Below, piece by piece: positions 16,900-25,550 of a DNA stretch of 64,000 bases. A program made the position numbers and the translations under genes. The notes beneath the pieces were generated by a model. It had not been told where the DNA came from and did no database searches. It was given only the letters and a program-made list of their open reading frames with translations. The stretch is from Enterococcus faecalis_A (GTDB lineage: Bacteria > Bacillota > Bacilli > Lactobacillales > Enterococcaceae): NCBI GenBank assembly GCA_051295955.1, contig JBPDWA010000006.1, positions 124,001 through 188,000 on the forward strand. Reading direction: 5' to 3'. Position 1 is the first letter of the stretch. The number at the start of each line of letters is the position of its first letter.

Positions 16900-17649
16900 A
16901 TGTTACAAGTAGAAAATTTACGAAAAGTATACGGCAGTGAAATAAAGTATGAAGCGCTAAAAGGTCTTAATTTGACTGTGGAAGATGGGGAATTTATTGG
17001 GATTATGGGCCCTTCCGGTAGCGGGAAAAGTACTTTTTTAAATCTATTGGCGACGATTGATCAGCCAACTGCTGGCAAAATTTTATTAAACGGAAAAGAT
17101 CCGAATTCTTTAAACCAAGAGGAAATCGCCAAGTTCAGACGGACTGAATTAGGATTTGTTTTTCAAAGCTTCAACTTAATGCCTACGTTAACAGTGGAAG
17201 AAAACATCGTCTTACCGTTAACCTTAGATGGTGAAAAAATTTCAATCATGAAACGACAATTAGCAAGTTTCAGTGAACGCTTAGGCATTCAAAGCTTATT
17301 AAAAAAACGAATTGCTGAAATTTCCGGAGGTCAAGCACAGCGAGTCGCAGTTGCAAGAGCGATGATCCATCACCCTCAATTGTTATTAGCAGATGAGCCG
17401 ACAGGAAATTTAGACACCAAAGCTTCAAAAGATGTGATGGGCTTATTGCAACAATTAAATGTTGAAGAAGCAGCGACTATTTTAATGGTAACCCACGATC
17501 CTCTGGCAGCCAGCTATTGCAAACGGATTGTTTTTATAAAAGATGGCGAGTTGATTGATGAGCTGATCAGAGGAGTCAGTCAAAAAGTCTTTTATGATGA
17601 AATCATGATGAAACTAGCCGAGATTGAAGGTGTCAACAGTGAATTTTAA
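16900..17649 (+). CDS. ABC transporter ATP-binding protein, BceA/MacB-like
   Basis: A 249-aa ATPase. Seen: Walker A GPSGSGKST, FVFQSFNLMPTLTVEEN (Q-loop region), signature ISGGQAQR and Walker B LLLADEPTGNLD followed by the H-loop MVTHDP. The pattern fits the LolD/MacB/Bce group that works with FtsX-fold permeases. ATG at 16900 is favoured by AAGGAG 8 bp upstream. A TAGCGCTA palindrome at 16853-16860 could be an operator. It overlaps the permease gene by 11 bp. No histidine kinase or response regulator is nearby, unlike classical BceAB systems that respond to cell-wall antibiotics. Confidence 0.88.
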   Translation: MLQVENLRKVYGSEIKYEALKGLNLTVEDGEFIGIMGPSGSGKSTFLNLLATIDQPTAGKILLNGKDPNSLNQEEIAKFRRTELGFVFQSFNLMPTLTVEENIVLPLTLDGEKISIMKRQLASFSERLGIQSLLKKRIAEISGGQAQRVAVARAMIHHPQLLLADEPTGNLDTKASKDVMGLLQQLNVEEAATILMVTHDPLAASYCKRIVFIKDGELIDELIRGVSQKVFYDEIMMKLAEIEGVNSEF

Positions 17650-19477
17650 TCAGTTTGTCGTTCGTAATACTATGCGAAATAAGCATCTGTATTTAGCTTA
17701 TTTCTTAAGTACCATGTTTTCAGTAATGGTTTTCTTTGCTTTTACAACATTTACTTATCATCCGGCGTTGTCTACAGGGATGGCAGCAAAAGCGCAGATG
17801 GGCATGATTGCTGCGGCTATAATCATTTATGGCTTTTCATTTTTATTTGTTTTGTATTCAATGGATGTTTTTATCCAATCTCGAAAAAAAGAGTTCGGTT
17901 TGTTGATGATTCAAGGAATGAGTCCAAAGCAGCTGAAGAAAATGATCTTTATCGAAAACTTAGTGATCGGTTTTTTTGCTACGGTCATCGGTAGCATTAT
18001 CGGCATCGGTTTTTCACAAATGATCATTTGGTTTAGCAATTTGGTGATGCATTTGAACTTAGCATTTTACCTTCCTTTAATGCCGTTTATCATAACAATT
18101 CTCGCTTTTGCCGTGTTGTTTTTAGTAATCTCCTTCTTTATTCAATTCCGCTTACCTAAAGCTACCTTGCAAGAATTGTTAAAAGCTGGTGAAATGGGCA
18201 AAGGTGTCATTCGTGGCTCAAAAATCAGAGGGATTTTAGCGATACTTTTATTAGCAGCAGGCTACACTATTGCCTTAAATGTAAGAGAAAAAGCCGTATT
18301 AGCTGCGGTATTGCCGGTGATGTTTTTAGTAATTGTTGGAACCAAATATCTCTTTGATCAATTAAGTATTTCCATCATTGAAGCTATCAAGAAAAAACCG
18401 GCAATTTTTTGGAAGAAAACCAATATGGTCGTGTTCTCCGACTTAGCTTTCCGTATGAAAGACAACGCTCGTTCTTTCTTTTTAGTTTCAATTATTTCTA
18501 CTGTGGCTTTTGCCGCAATTGGAACGCTGTACGGATTTAGTAATCTCATTTTCCGAACAACCGATAGTATGCCTTTTGAATATACATTATCTGCTTCCGA
18601 TCAACCAGAAAATGCAGCCGTAAAAGCAAAGCTTACTGCAGAATTAAAGGCAAAAAATATTCAGTTTGATGAAGTAAATTATGTTCTTTACACAAATGAA
18701 GAAGGTATTTCTTTGATTAAAGAATCAGCTTACAATCAATTAGCAAATGCAGCAGATAAACCAACGCTACAGGTAGGCAATAACGGTGTTTTAGTAAAAT
18801 CAACGTCTCTGGTATCTGATGAAGCTTCTTCGAGCCAGCCGATGAAAACCGTGAAGCTTTCTGGAAACCAAGAGCTTTCAGTTACTAAAACTGAAGAAAC
18901 GAAATTTTTACTCTTTTATGGTCCTTTAGTTGTCGTTCCGGACAAGGTGAATTTAACCGGTCTGTCAACGGATGCAGTAGCTATTTGGCAACCAAAAAAC
19001 GCTTCTCGTGCTCAACTGTTGGCAATCGGCAAAGATCTATCTGAAAAATATCCAACCTTACAAGCAAAAACCTACACCAGTCAGTCGACAACGGATATGT
19101 ACTCACCGATTCTTTTTGTCGGAATCTTTATCGGCATTGTCTTTTTCGTTTCTGCCGGCAGTTTCTTGTACTTCCGCTTATACAGTGATATGGAAACGGA
19201 CGTTGAAAAATTAAGAATGATTCATAAGTTAGGCTTAACCAAAAAAGAATTGAAAAAAATGATTTATCAACAAGTAGGAATTCTATTCTTTTCACCAATT
19301 ATTGTTTCACTTATTCACGGAGCTGTTGCTTTAACAGCAATGTATGCTTTGTTTAGCATGACTATGCAGCTGGCTGGTTGGCAAGTACTTGGTGTGTTTG
19401 CGTTAATCCAAATCGTTTATTATTTGATTGCTCGGACTTTTTATTTCAGAAAAGTCTATCACTTGGTCACTCAATAA
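17639..19477 (+). CDS. ABC transporter permease, BceB-like (FtsX fold)
   Basis: A 612-aa membrane protein with about ten hydrophobic segments. Two FtsX-type domains (residues ~55-180 and ~490-610) flank a ~200-residue extracytoplasmic region (about residues 305-490), an arrangement shared with BceB permeases that bind lipid II-targeting peptides. The GTG at 17639 is chosen because GAAGG lies 8 bp upstream; TTG at 17624 is an in-frame alternative. It overlaps the ATPase gene. The role in antimicrobial-peptide resistance or lipid handling is inference from the family. Confidence 0.8.
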   Translation: MNFNQFVVRNTMRNKHLYLAYFLSTMFSVMVFFAFTTFTYHPALSTGMAAKAQMGMIAAAIIIYGFSFLFVLYSMDVFIQSRKKEFGLLMIQGMSPKQLKKMIFIENLVIGFFATVIGSIIGIGFSQMIIWFSNLVMHLNLAFYLPLMPFIITILAFAVLFLVISFFIQFRLPKATLQELLKAGEMGKGVIRGSKIRGILAILLLAAGYTIALNVREKAVLAAVLPVMFLVIVGTKYLFDQLSISIIEAIKKKPAIFWKKTNMVVFSDLAFRMKDNARSFFLVSIISTVAFAAIGTLYGFSNLIFRTTDSMPFEYTLSASDQPENAAVKAKLTAELKAKNIQFDEVNYVLYTNEEGISLIKESAYNQLANAADKPTLQVGNNGVLVKSTSLVSDEASSSQPMKTVKLSGNQELSVTKTEETKFLLFYGPLVVVPDKVNLTGLSTDAVAIWQPKNASRAQLLAIGKDLSEKYPTLQAKTYTSQSTTDMYSPILFVGIFIGIVFFVSAGSFLYFRLYSDMETDVEKLRMIHKLGLTKKELKKMIYQQVGILFFSPIIVSLIHGAVALTAMYALFSMTMQLAGWQVLGVFALIQIVYYLIARTFYFRKVYHLVTQ

Positions 19478-19488
19478 GCGATTCGCTA

Positions 19489-19532
19489 AAAAAGACTAAG
19501 ACTCACAGTCAAGTTGGTGTCTTAGTCTTTTT
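19489..19532 (+). terminator. Terminator after the ABC exporter
   Basis: AAAAAGACTAAGAC and GTCTTAGTCTTTTT form a 14-bp stem with a 16-nt loop and T-tract. Confidence 0.92.
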
Positions 19533-19626
19533 ATTTGGGCGCACTTCCTAAAATTCCTGTATTGCAATCATTATGGGAATGCGATATAGTAATGAAGCGA
19601 ATGTTGAGGAGAAATGGGGAAGAAAC

Positions 19627-20697
19627 ATGGACAAACCATCCATTTATGGATTAACAAGAGATCAATTAGCTGATTGGTTCATTGAACAAGGCGAAAAAAA
19701 ATATCGAGCGACGCAAGTATGGGAATGGTTGTATCTAAAACGCGTCACTCGTTTTGAAGAAATGACCAATCTTTCAAAAGCAACCGTGGCTTTACTGGAA
19801 GCTAATTTTATAATGAACCCGTTAAAGCAAATCATCGTCCAAGCAGCACAAGACGGTACCGTTAAATATCTTTTTGAACTACCTGATAAAAATATGATCG
19901 AAACAGTTTTAATGCGCCAGAAATACGGTTTTTCTGTCTGCGTAACTACCCAAGTTGGCTGTAACATTGGCTGTACTTTTTGTGCCAGCGGCTTGTTGAA
20001 AAAACAACGTGATTTAACAGCTGGCGAAATTGTTGCTCAAATCATGTTAGTCCAACATTATTTTGATGAACGGGGGCTTGATGAACGTGTCAGCCACGTA
20101 GTCGTAATGGGTATTGGAGAACCATTTGATAATTATGACAATGTGATGAACTTTGTCTACACGATTAATGACGACAAAGGTCTTGCCATCGGCGCCCGCC
20201 ACATCACTATTTCAACTAGCGGATTGGTACCAAAAATTAAAGAGTTTGCTAACAATAGCCGTCAAGTGAACTTAGCGATTTCATTGCATGCCCCTAACAA
20301 CGAGATTCGTACGGCTATTATGCGAATTAACCGTAGTTTTCCAATTGAAAAGTTGATGGAAGCAGTCGATGAATATATTGCTAAGACCAATCGCCGTGTA
20401 ACGTTTGAATACATTATGTTAAACGGGATCAATGATCAGCCAGAACATGCTCAAGAGCTAGCTGACTTATTAAAGGATAAGAAAAAATTGACCTATGTAA
20501 ATTTAATTCCTTACAATCCGGTTAGTGAGCACGATCAGTACAGCCGCAGTCCGAAAGAAACGGTCCTTAAATTTTATGACGTTCTAAAGAAAAATGGTAT
20601 TAACTGTGTGATTCGCCAAGAACACGGAACAGATATTGATGCTGCCTGTGGCCAGTTACGCAGTAAACAAATGAATAAAGCGAAAAAAGCTAGATAA
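19627..20697 (+). CDS. rlmN: Dual-specificity 23S rRNA/tRNA adenine-C2 methyltransferase RlmN
   Basis: A 356-aa radical SAM enzyme that methylates C2 of A2503 in 23S rRNA and of A37 in some tRNAs. Seen: the radical SAM cluster motif GCNIGCTFCAS near residues 111-118, GIGEPFDNYDN, and the C-terminal DIDAACGQLR that carries the second catalytic cysteine. ATG at 19627 is chosen because GGGGAAG lies just upstream and the family N-terminus (PSIYGLTRDQL) starts there; an ATG at 19573 would add 18 unlike residues. Single-gene unit. Confidence 0.93.
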   Translation: MDKPSIYGLTRDQLADWFIEQGEKKYRATQVWEWLYLKRVTRFEEMTNLSKATVALLEANFIMNPLKQIIVQAAQDGTVKYLFELPDKNMIETVLMRQKYGFSVCVTTQVGCNIGCTFCASGLLKKQRDLTAGEIVAQIMLVQHYFDERGLDERVSHVVVMGIGEPFDNYDNVMNFVYTINDDKGLAIGARHITISTSGLVPKIKEFANNSRQVNLAISLHAPNNEIRTAIMRINRSFPIEKLMEAVDEYIAKTNRRVTFEYIMLNGINDQPEHAQELADLLKDKKKLTYVNLIPYNPVSEHDQYSRSPKETVLKFYDVLKKNGINCVIRQEHGTDIDAACGQLRSKQMNKAKKAR

Positions 20698-20703
20698 TTT
20701 CTT

Positions 20704-20756
20704 GAAAAAGGTGTGAACAAACTGTCCTAATGACAAAAGGGTTCACCCTTTTTTTA
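20704..20756 (+). terminator. Terminator after rlmN
   Basis: AAAAGG.GTGAAC and GTTCACCCTTTT pair around a long loop and end in a T7 tract. Confidence 0.75.
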
Positions 20757-20837
20757 ATGAAGTGAACATTCTGATCCATTGCTATTTTAATGAAAATTAG
20801 CTTTTCGATTAGTTTCCATGTTTTTTTCATTTTTTTC

Positions 20838-20865
20838 TTGAATTTTAGAGAAAAACCGCTATACT
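20838..20865 (+). promoter_or_regulatory. Promoter of the amino acid permease gene
   Basis: TTGAAT at 20838-20843 and TATACT at 20860-20865, 16-bp spacer, 55 bp before the start codon. Confidence 0.6.
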
Positions 20866-20920
20866 ATAAAAAAGTTTAGTTAAAAATTTCGTTTATTTCA
20901 TAGAAAAAGTGAGGGAGTTT

Positions 20921-22237
20921 ATGGAAAAAAAGCAGTTGAAACGTGAAATAACTCTTTTCAGCGCCTTTTCAACGGTGATGGGGACGGTCATCGGTGCGGG
21001 CGTTTTTTTTAAAGCCGCTAGTGTGGTAGCTCATGCTCAATCAGCCGGAATTGCGATCTTCGCTTGGGTTTTAGGCGGTCTGTTAACAATCTGTGCCGGC
21101 TTAACTAGTGCTGAACTAGCAACGGCTATTCCTAAAACCGGTGGGGCGGTAAAGTACATTGAATACACCTACGGCAATTTAGCCGGTTTTTTATTAGGCT
21201 GGGCTCAAAGTATTATTTATTATCCAGCAAACATATCGGCCTTGGGCATTATTTTTAGTACTCAGTTTATTCATTTATTTAGCTTACCGACTACTTGGCT
21301 AATCCCCATTGCGATCATCACCGCTTTAAGTGTTACCGGTATTAACTTATTAGGAACTAAGCTAGCTGCAACGGTTCAGTCTGCTACCTTGGTTGTTAAG
21401 TTAGTCCCAATTGCAATTATTGTTATTATTGGTTTATTCGTGCCGGGACATGTTCATCTATCTCTATTACCAGAAGGGATCAATAACAATACAAGCTTAT
21501 TTGTAGGATTAAGTGGGGCTTTGGTAGCAACGATGTTTGCTTATGATGGTTGGTTAGGTGTTGGCACTATCGCTGGGGAAATGAAACGACCTGAAAAGGA
21601 TTTGCCTAAGGCCATTGTTCTGGGATTATTGTTTATTACTGTAGTCTATGCCTTAATTAATCTGGTTTTCTTAAAAACTTTATCCATCGATCAAATTTCA
21701 GGAAATTTAAACGCTGCTTCAGAAGCATCTATAGTTATTTTTGGACCAATGGGCGGTAAACTTGTAACTATCGGAATTTTAATTTCAGTTTATGGCGCTT
21801 TAAATGGTTATACGATGACGGGGATTCGGGTGCCTTATGCTTTGGCACTAGACAATTTATTGCCTTTCAGCGCTTCTTTTCAAAAATTATCAAAACGCTT
21901 CGTAGTTCCTTACGTAGCTGCTATTTTTCAGTTGTTGATTGCCATGGTGATGATGTTATTAGGCAGCTTTGATCTGTTAACCGATATGTTGGTTTTTGTT
22001 ATGTGGCTATTTAACTTGCTAATCTTCGTAGCAGTTTTTATTTTAAGAAAAAGAGAACCTGGATTAAAGCGTCCTTACAAAGTTCCGTTTTATCCAATTA
22101 TTCCCTTGATTGCCATTGGCGGCGGGCTATTTATTTTAATTACGACGACCCTTACCCAACCGTTTCTAGCTTTAATTGGAATAGCGGTCACCTTATTGGG
22201 GATTCCAATTTATCAAATAGGAAAAAGAATGTATTAG
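20921..22237 (+). CDS. APC family amino acid permease (SteT/LAT-like)
   Basis: A 438-aa transporter with about 12 hydrophobic segments. The N-terminus (LKREITLFSAFSTVMGTVIG AGVFF) carries the unwound TM1 glycine motif GxIGxGxF-like of the APC family. The overall sequence resembles the Gram-positive serine/threonine exchanger SteT group, but substrate cannot be assigned. ATG at 20921 follows GAGGGAG, although the spacing is short (3-4 bp); GTG at 20909 is an alternative. It is monocistronic, with its own promoter at 20838-20865. Confidence 0.83.
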   Translation: MEKKQLKREITLFSAFSTVMGTVIGAGVFFKAASVVAHAQSAGIAIFAWVLGGLLTICAGLTSAELATAIPKTGGAVKYIEYTYGNLAGFLLGWAQSIIYYPANISALGIIFSTQFIHLFSLPTTWLIPIAIITALSVTGINLLGTKLAATVQSATLVVKLVPIAIIVIIGLFVPGHVHLSLLPEGINNNTSLFVGLSGALVATMFAYDGWLGVGTIAGEMKRPEKDLPKAIVLGLLFITVVYALINLVFLKTLSIDQISGNLNAASEASIVIFGPMGGKLVTIGILISVYGALNGYTMTGIRVPYALALDNLLPFSASFQKLSKRFVVPYVAAIFQLLIAMVMMLLGSFDLLTDMLVFVMWLFNLLIFVAVFILRKREPGLKRPYKVPFYPIIPLIAIGGGLFILITTTLTQPFLALIGIAVTLLGIPIYQIGKRMY

Positions 22238-22422
22238 AAAAACAGGCATATATTTTTTACAAAAACTGTATATATGTATTAAGATGATAGAAATTTCTAC
22301 TATTTTCACTTTTTTTGATAAAAATATAAAATTTTTAAAAGATTTTTTTAGAAAAATTTAGTACAATAAAGTTCAACATGTAGATTTACTATTTTGGGGA
22401 AGATAGTGCATCGAACATTCAG

Positions 22423-22467
22423 AATAGGAACGTAAACGTGATAGCCACGTTTACGTTCCTATTTTGC
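22423..22467 (+). terminator. Very strong terminator upstream of comGA
   Basis: AATAGGAACGTAAACGTG (22423-22440) and its exact complement (22446-22463) form an 18-bp perfect stem with a 5-nt loop, followed by TTGCTTTT. It lies 186 bp after the permease gene, so it could end the permease transcript or a short RNA starting near 22374. Confidence 0.88.
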
Positions 22468-22512
22468 TTTTCATTAAGAAAATCTCCTTTAAAAAAATAA
22501 ACAGTCTACAAA

Positions 22513-22527
22513 TTGCGTATCTTATTA
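22513..22527 (+). promoter_or_regulatory. Candidate competence box of the comG operon
   Basis: TTGCGTATCTTATTA lies 17 bp before the comGA ATG. A near-copy (13 of 15 identical) lies 16 bp before the comFA ATG at 56129-56143. The common position suggests a shared promoter or activator element for competence genes; inference only. Confidence 0.45.
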
Positions 22528-22544
22528 ATGAAAGGAGAAATTCG

Positions 22545-23528
22545 ATGAATGTTGATATTAAAACTTTGGCGCATGAACTAATTCAATGGGGGATTGATCA
22601 TCAAGCTCAGGATTTATATATTCTGCCAAAGCGTGAAATCATGGAAGTTTTTTTCAGATACAGTAAGAGTAAAGTTATTTTTAAGGAATTACCATTACAA
22701 GAAGGGGAAAAGCTTATTTTTCATTTTAAATTTATCAGTGGAATGGACGTTGGCGAACGCCGCAAGATGCAGATGGGGGCCGTGGAATACCAAGTAAAAA
22801 AACAGCAACGACGCTTACGGTTATCGACTGTCGGTGATTATCAAAATCGTGAGAGTTTGGTCATTCGGTTTTTGCATGCATTTGGCGAGGAGCCGGAATA
22901 TTTTTTTCTTCCGTGGCAAGTAGCCGCAATCAAAGCGTACAGCCATCGGAAAGGATTACATGTGTTTAGTGGTCCAGTAGGTTCCGGCAAGACAACGTTC
23001 ATGTATAAAATTGCTAAACAAATAACACACGACCAGCAAGTAATCAGTATTGAAGATCCAGTAGAAATTGAAGAAGCGACATTTTTACAACTTCAAACAA
23101 ATGAAAAAATTGCTGTGACTTATGAAGCGTTGATAAGAGCTTATTTACGGCATCGACCGGATGTTTTGATCATAGGTGAAATCAGAGATCGTCAAACAGC
23201 TCAAGCGGCTATTCGGGCAGCTTTGACCGGTCACACTGTCTTCACAACTATTCACGCACGGAATATTGCCGGGGTTTGGCAGCGCTTGAAAGATTTAGGT
23301 AGCGATTTATCAGAGTTGAGTGAATGTTTAGCGGGCATTATTTATCAACGGTTACTGCCGGAAACGAATAATGAAAAAGCTAGAGCTGGCGTACTCTTTG
23401 ACTATTGTTTTCAATGGGAAACAACACCTGTTGGCAAGTGGAATAATTTTTTAAGAAAGGTATGGGCGTATGGTTTTATTTCAGACCAAGTTTTTTACGA
23501 AGAGCAAGATCAAGTTATCAAAAATTGA
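22545..23528 (+). CDS. comGA: Competence pilus assembly ATPase ComGA
   Basis: A 327-aa traffic ATPase (PulE/PilB family) that powers assembly of the competence pilus for DNA uptake. Seen: Walker A GPVGSGKTTF near residue 146, the Asp box ISIEDPVEIEE, Walker B VLIIGEIRDRQTA and the His box TGHTVFTTIHA. It has the short N-terminus typical of ComGA (no long MshEN domain). ATG at 22545 is preceded by AAAGGAG; an upstream in-frame start inside the terminator hairpin is rejected. First gene of comGA-GG. It overlaps comGB by 59 bp. Confidence 0.93.
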   Translation: MNVDIKTLAHELIQWGIDHQAQDLYILPKREIMEVFFRYSKSKVIFKELPLQEGEKLIFHFKFISGMDVGERRKMQMGAVEYQVKKQQRRLRLSTVGDYQNRESLVIRFLHAFGEEPEYFFLPWQVAAIKAYSHRKGLHVFSGPVGSGKTTFMYKIAKQITHDQQVISIEDPVEIEEATFLQLQTNEKIAVTYEALIRAYLRHRPDVLIIGEIRDRQTAQAAIRAALTGHTVFTTIHARNIAGVWQRLKDLGSDLSELSECLAGIIYQRLLPETNNEKARAGVLFDYCFQWETTPVGKWNNFLRKVWAYGFISDQVFYEEQDQVIKN

Positions 23529-24516
23529 GCAGCACCTTTTTATTCAACTAATGGCAGATTTGATGAACAATGGTTTTACAATGCAGGAAAGCTTTTTGTT
23601 TATGGAAAAAACACAGTTAATTAAGAAAAGTACATTAAGCTTTCTTACAAAAGAACTTGTAGCTGGTAGCCCACTGGATCAGCTGATGTTGCGCTTAGGG
23701 TTTTCGCAGCTGATTGCAGTTCAAATTGCGCTTGCTGCCATGCATGGAGATCTTGGGAATACATTAGCTGAGATTTATCATTACTTGCAAGAAGTCCAAA
23801 GTCAACGCCAAGCCTTTTACAAAGTCATCAGTTATCCGTTGCTATTACTTTTCTTTTTATTGATGGTTATGTTTGGGATGCGACAATTTTTATTACCGCA
23901 ACTATTACCGACAACCACCGATTCTAATGCTAAGTTAGGATTATCCTTCATCCAAAAAGCTCCGCAATTTTTGCTAGCTAGTATATTAATAGTTTTTTTA
24001 AGTGTTTGGCTTAGCCGCTGGTACCTCTCTAAACGTACTGCTTTACAGCGGAGTTTCACTTACATGAAATGGCCCTTGTTTTGCAGATTTTATCAGCTAT
24101 ACGTTAGTACTTTCTTTGCTTTGGAATGGGGCAAACTGTTTGCACAAGGTTTGGAAACCAAAACAGTAATTTTATTAATGGCAGCAACTAGCTCACATCC
24201 CTTAATGAAAGAATTAGCCCAAAAGTTAGAAACATCGTTGCTGTCTGGACAAGCATTATTTCACGCCATACGTTCCTATCCTTTTTTTACAAAGGAATTA
24301 TCCTTGATAATCCAAAGAGGAGAAGTCAAAGGCAAATTAGGCAAAGAATTACTACTGTACAGCAAGGTCAGTCTAGCACGCTTCTTTAAAAAAATTGACG
24401 GAGTAATTCGTTGGGTACAACCATTGGTTTTTATCATCATCGCCCTTTTAATTATCGTCATTTACGGTGCCATGCTACTGCCAATTTATGGGAACATGGA
24501 AGGAGTCTTAAATTGA
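23470..24516 (+). CDS. comGB: Competence pilus platform protein ComGB
   Basis: A 348-aa polytopic membrane protein of the GspF/PilC family, the inner platform on which ComGA acts. Two T2SSF-type repeats are visible (residues ~25-145 and ~225-345), each ending in hydrophobic helices; three clear membrane segments (around 120, 170 and 320). The ATG at 23470 lies within comGA, with AAGAAAGG 9 bp upstream, an overlap of 59 bp that suggests translational coupling. It overlaps comGC by 4 bp. Confidence 0.9.
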   Translation: MVLFQTKFFTKSKIKLSKIEQHLFIQLMADLMNNGFTMQESFLFMEKTQLIKKSTLSFLTKELVAGSPLDQLMLRLGFSQLIAVQIALAAMHGDLGNTLAEIYHYLQEVQSQRQAFYKVISYPLLLLFFLLMVMFGMRQFLLPQLLPTTTDSNAKLGLSFIQKAPQFLLASILIVFLSVWLSRWYLSKRTALQRSFTYMKWPLFCRFYQLYVSTFFALEWGKLFAQGLETKTVILLMAATSSHPLMKELAQKLETSLLSGQALFHAIRSYPFFTKELSLIIQRGEVKGKLGKELLLYSKVSLARFFKKIDGVIRWVQPLVFIIIALLIIVIYGAMLLPIYGNMEGVLN

Positions 24517-24794
24517 AAAAGAGAAAGAAAAATACTTATGAAGGTTTTACTCTATTAGAGATGTTGATTGTTTTATTCATCTTGTCTGTCCTAATTTTGT
24601 TATTTGTCCCTAATCTATCAAAGCACAAAGAAACGGTTAACAAAAAAGGAGACGACGCTTTACTAAAAGTCGTTGACGCACAAATTGAGCTTTATTCGCT
24701 AGAAAAAAATCGCACTCCTTCTTTAACCGATTTAGTAAACGAAGGGTATATAACCCAAGAACAATCTGAAAAATATCGAGCGGTTAATCCATGA
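24513..24794 (+). CDS. comGC: Major competence pilin ComGC
   Basis: A 93-aa prepilin, the main subunit of the competence pilus. After a short basic leader (KKRKKNTYEG) comes the type III signal motif GFTLLEMLIVLFILSVLILLF with the peptidase site after Gly and Glu at +5, then a soluble domain. The TTG start at 24513 has AAGGAG 7 bp upstream; longer in-frame starts lie inside comGB. It overlaps comGB and comGD by 4 bp each. Confidence 0.92.
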   Translation: MKKRKKNTYEGFTLLEMLIVLFILSVLILLFVPNLSKHKETVNKKGDDALLKVVDAQIELYSLEKNRTPSLTDLVNEGYITQEQSEKYRAVNP

Positions 24795-25255
24795 TCAGCA
24801 ATCAAAAAAGAACGAGGCTTCAAGGATTTACACTATGGGAAGTTTTGCTTGTTTTAAGTATCGTATCAGGTCTGGTTATTTTTCCAAATCTTTTGCTTAG
24901 ACGCTGGCAACAGTATGTTCACGTCACGCAATTTTTAGCGACTTTTGAAAAACAACTCGCTTATACTCAACAAAGTGCGATTACATTGGAACAAAATATG
25001 GAAGTCCTTTTATCACAGGAACAACAAAAATTTTCATTTGCAGATTTCGGATCAAGTGGGAAAAAATTTCAAGAAGTCGTTGTTCCTGATGATTTACAAG
25101 TACAAGGTCCTGCCAAAATCATTTTTTTACGAAAAACAGGCAATAACGGCTATCTAGGTAAGTATACCTTTTCTTATCCGAAAAAACAGCAGAAGATCAT
25201 TTATCAATTTCAGTTAGGAAGTGGCAAATATGTTAAAAAAGTTGCTCCACTTTAA
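24791..25255 (+). CDS. comGD: Competence minor pilin ComGD
   Basis: A 154-aa prepilin-like protein with the N-methylation motif QGFTLWEVLLVLSIVSGLVI. The +5 Glu is kept, while Leu-Trp replaces the usual Leu-Leu. The remainder is a mixed beta-rich pseudopilin domain. ATG overlaps the comGC stop (ATGA). Expected to join the pilus tip or priming complex, as minor pilins do in related systems. Confidence 0.87.
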   Translation: MISNQKRTRLQGFTLWEVLLVLSIVSGLVIFPNLLLRRWQQYVHVTQFLATFEKQLAYTQQSAITLEQNMEVLLSQEQQKFSFADFGSSGKKFQEVVVPDDLQVQGPAKIIFLRKTGNNGYLGKYTFSYPKKQQKIIYQFQLGSGKYVKKVAPL

Positions 25256-25550
25256 GGGGTTTATCCTACTGGAAAGTTTGTTAAGTTTAACAATTTTTTG
25301 TTTGGTGATCACCACCTTTAGTTTAAGCTGCCTGCATTTCTTAAAACAAGCTGCCAAATACGATGAACTTGAAAAAATGCAGCGTTATGCTTATGAAGTT
25401 ATGAAAGAGTACGAAGCTTATGGTGGACGAACTAATCGTGAGGTTTATGACGGCGCTATTTGTTACCGGATTAAGATTACAAGGGATAGCCATCATATTA
25501 AAGGAATCACCGTCTCAAATGGAAAGGAACAGTTTACGGTTGAAAAATAA
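25230..25550 (+). CDS. comGE: Competence minor pilin ComGE
   Basis: A 106-aa prepilin-like protein with KGFILLESLLSLTIFCLVITTF at the N-terminus (signal site Gly, +5 Glu). ATG at 25230 with AGGAAGTGG upstream; GTG at 25221 is an alternative adding three residues. It overlaps comGD by 26 bp. Assignment as ComGE rests on gene order and the pilin motif, since these small proteins diverge fast. Confidence 0.82.
   Translation: MLKKLLHFKGFILLESLLSLTIFCLVITTFSLSCLHFLKQAAKYDELEKMQRYAYEVMKEYEAYGGRTNREVYDGAICYRIKITRDSHHIKGITVSNGKEQFTVEK

Larger units (their letters stand above)
22238..22544. other. 307-bp gap before comG: strong hairpin and competence-box candidate
   Basis: The AT-rich gap contains TACAAT (22362-22367, a possible -10), a very strong hairpin at 22423-22463 and the TTGCGTATCTTATTA motif at 22513-22527, which also occurs before comFA. 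No gene is visible. Confidence 0.6.

Noticed and set aside
22464..22544. In-frame extension of ComGA upstream
   Set aside because: It would start in the terminator tail and lacks a ribosome binding site; ATG 22545 has AAAGGAG.
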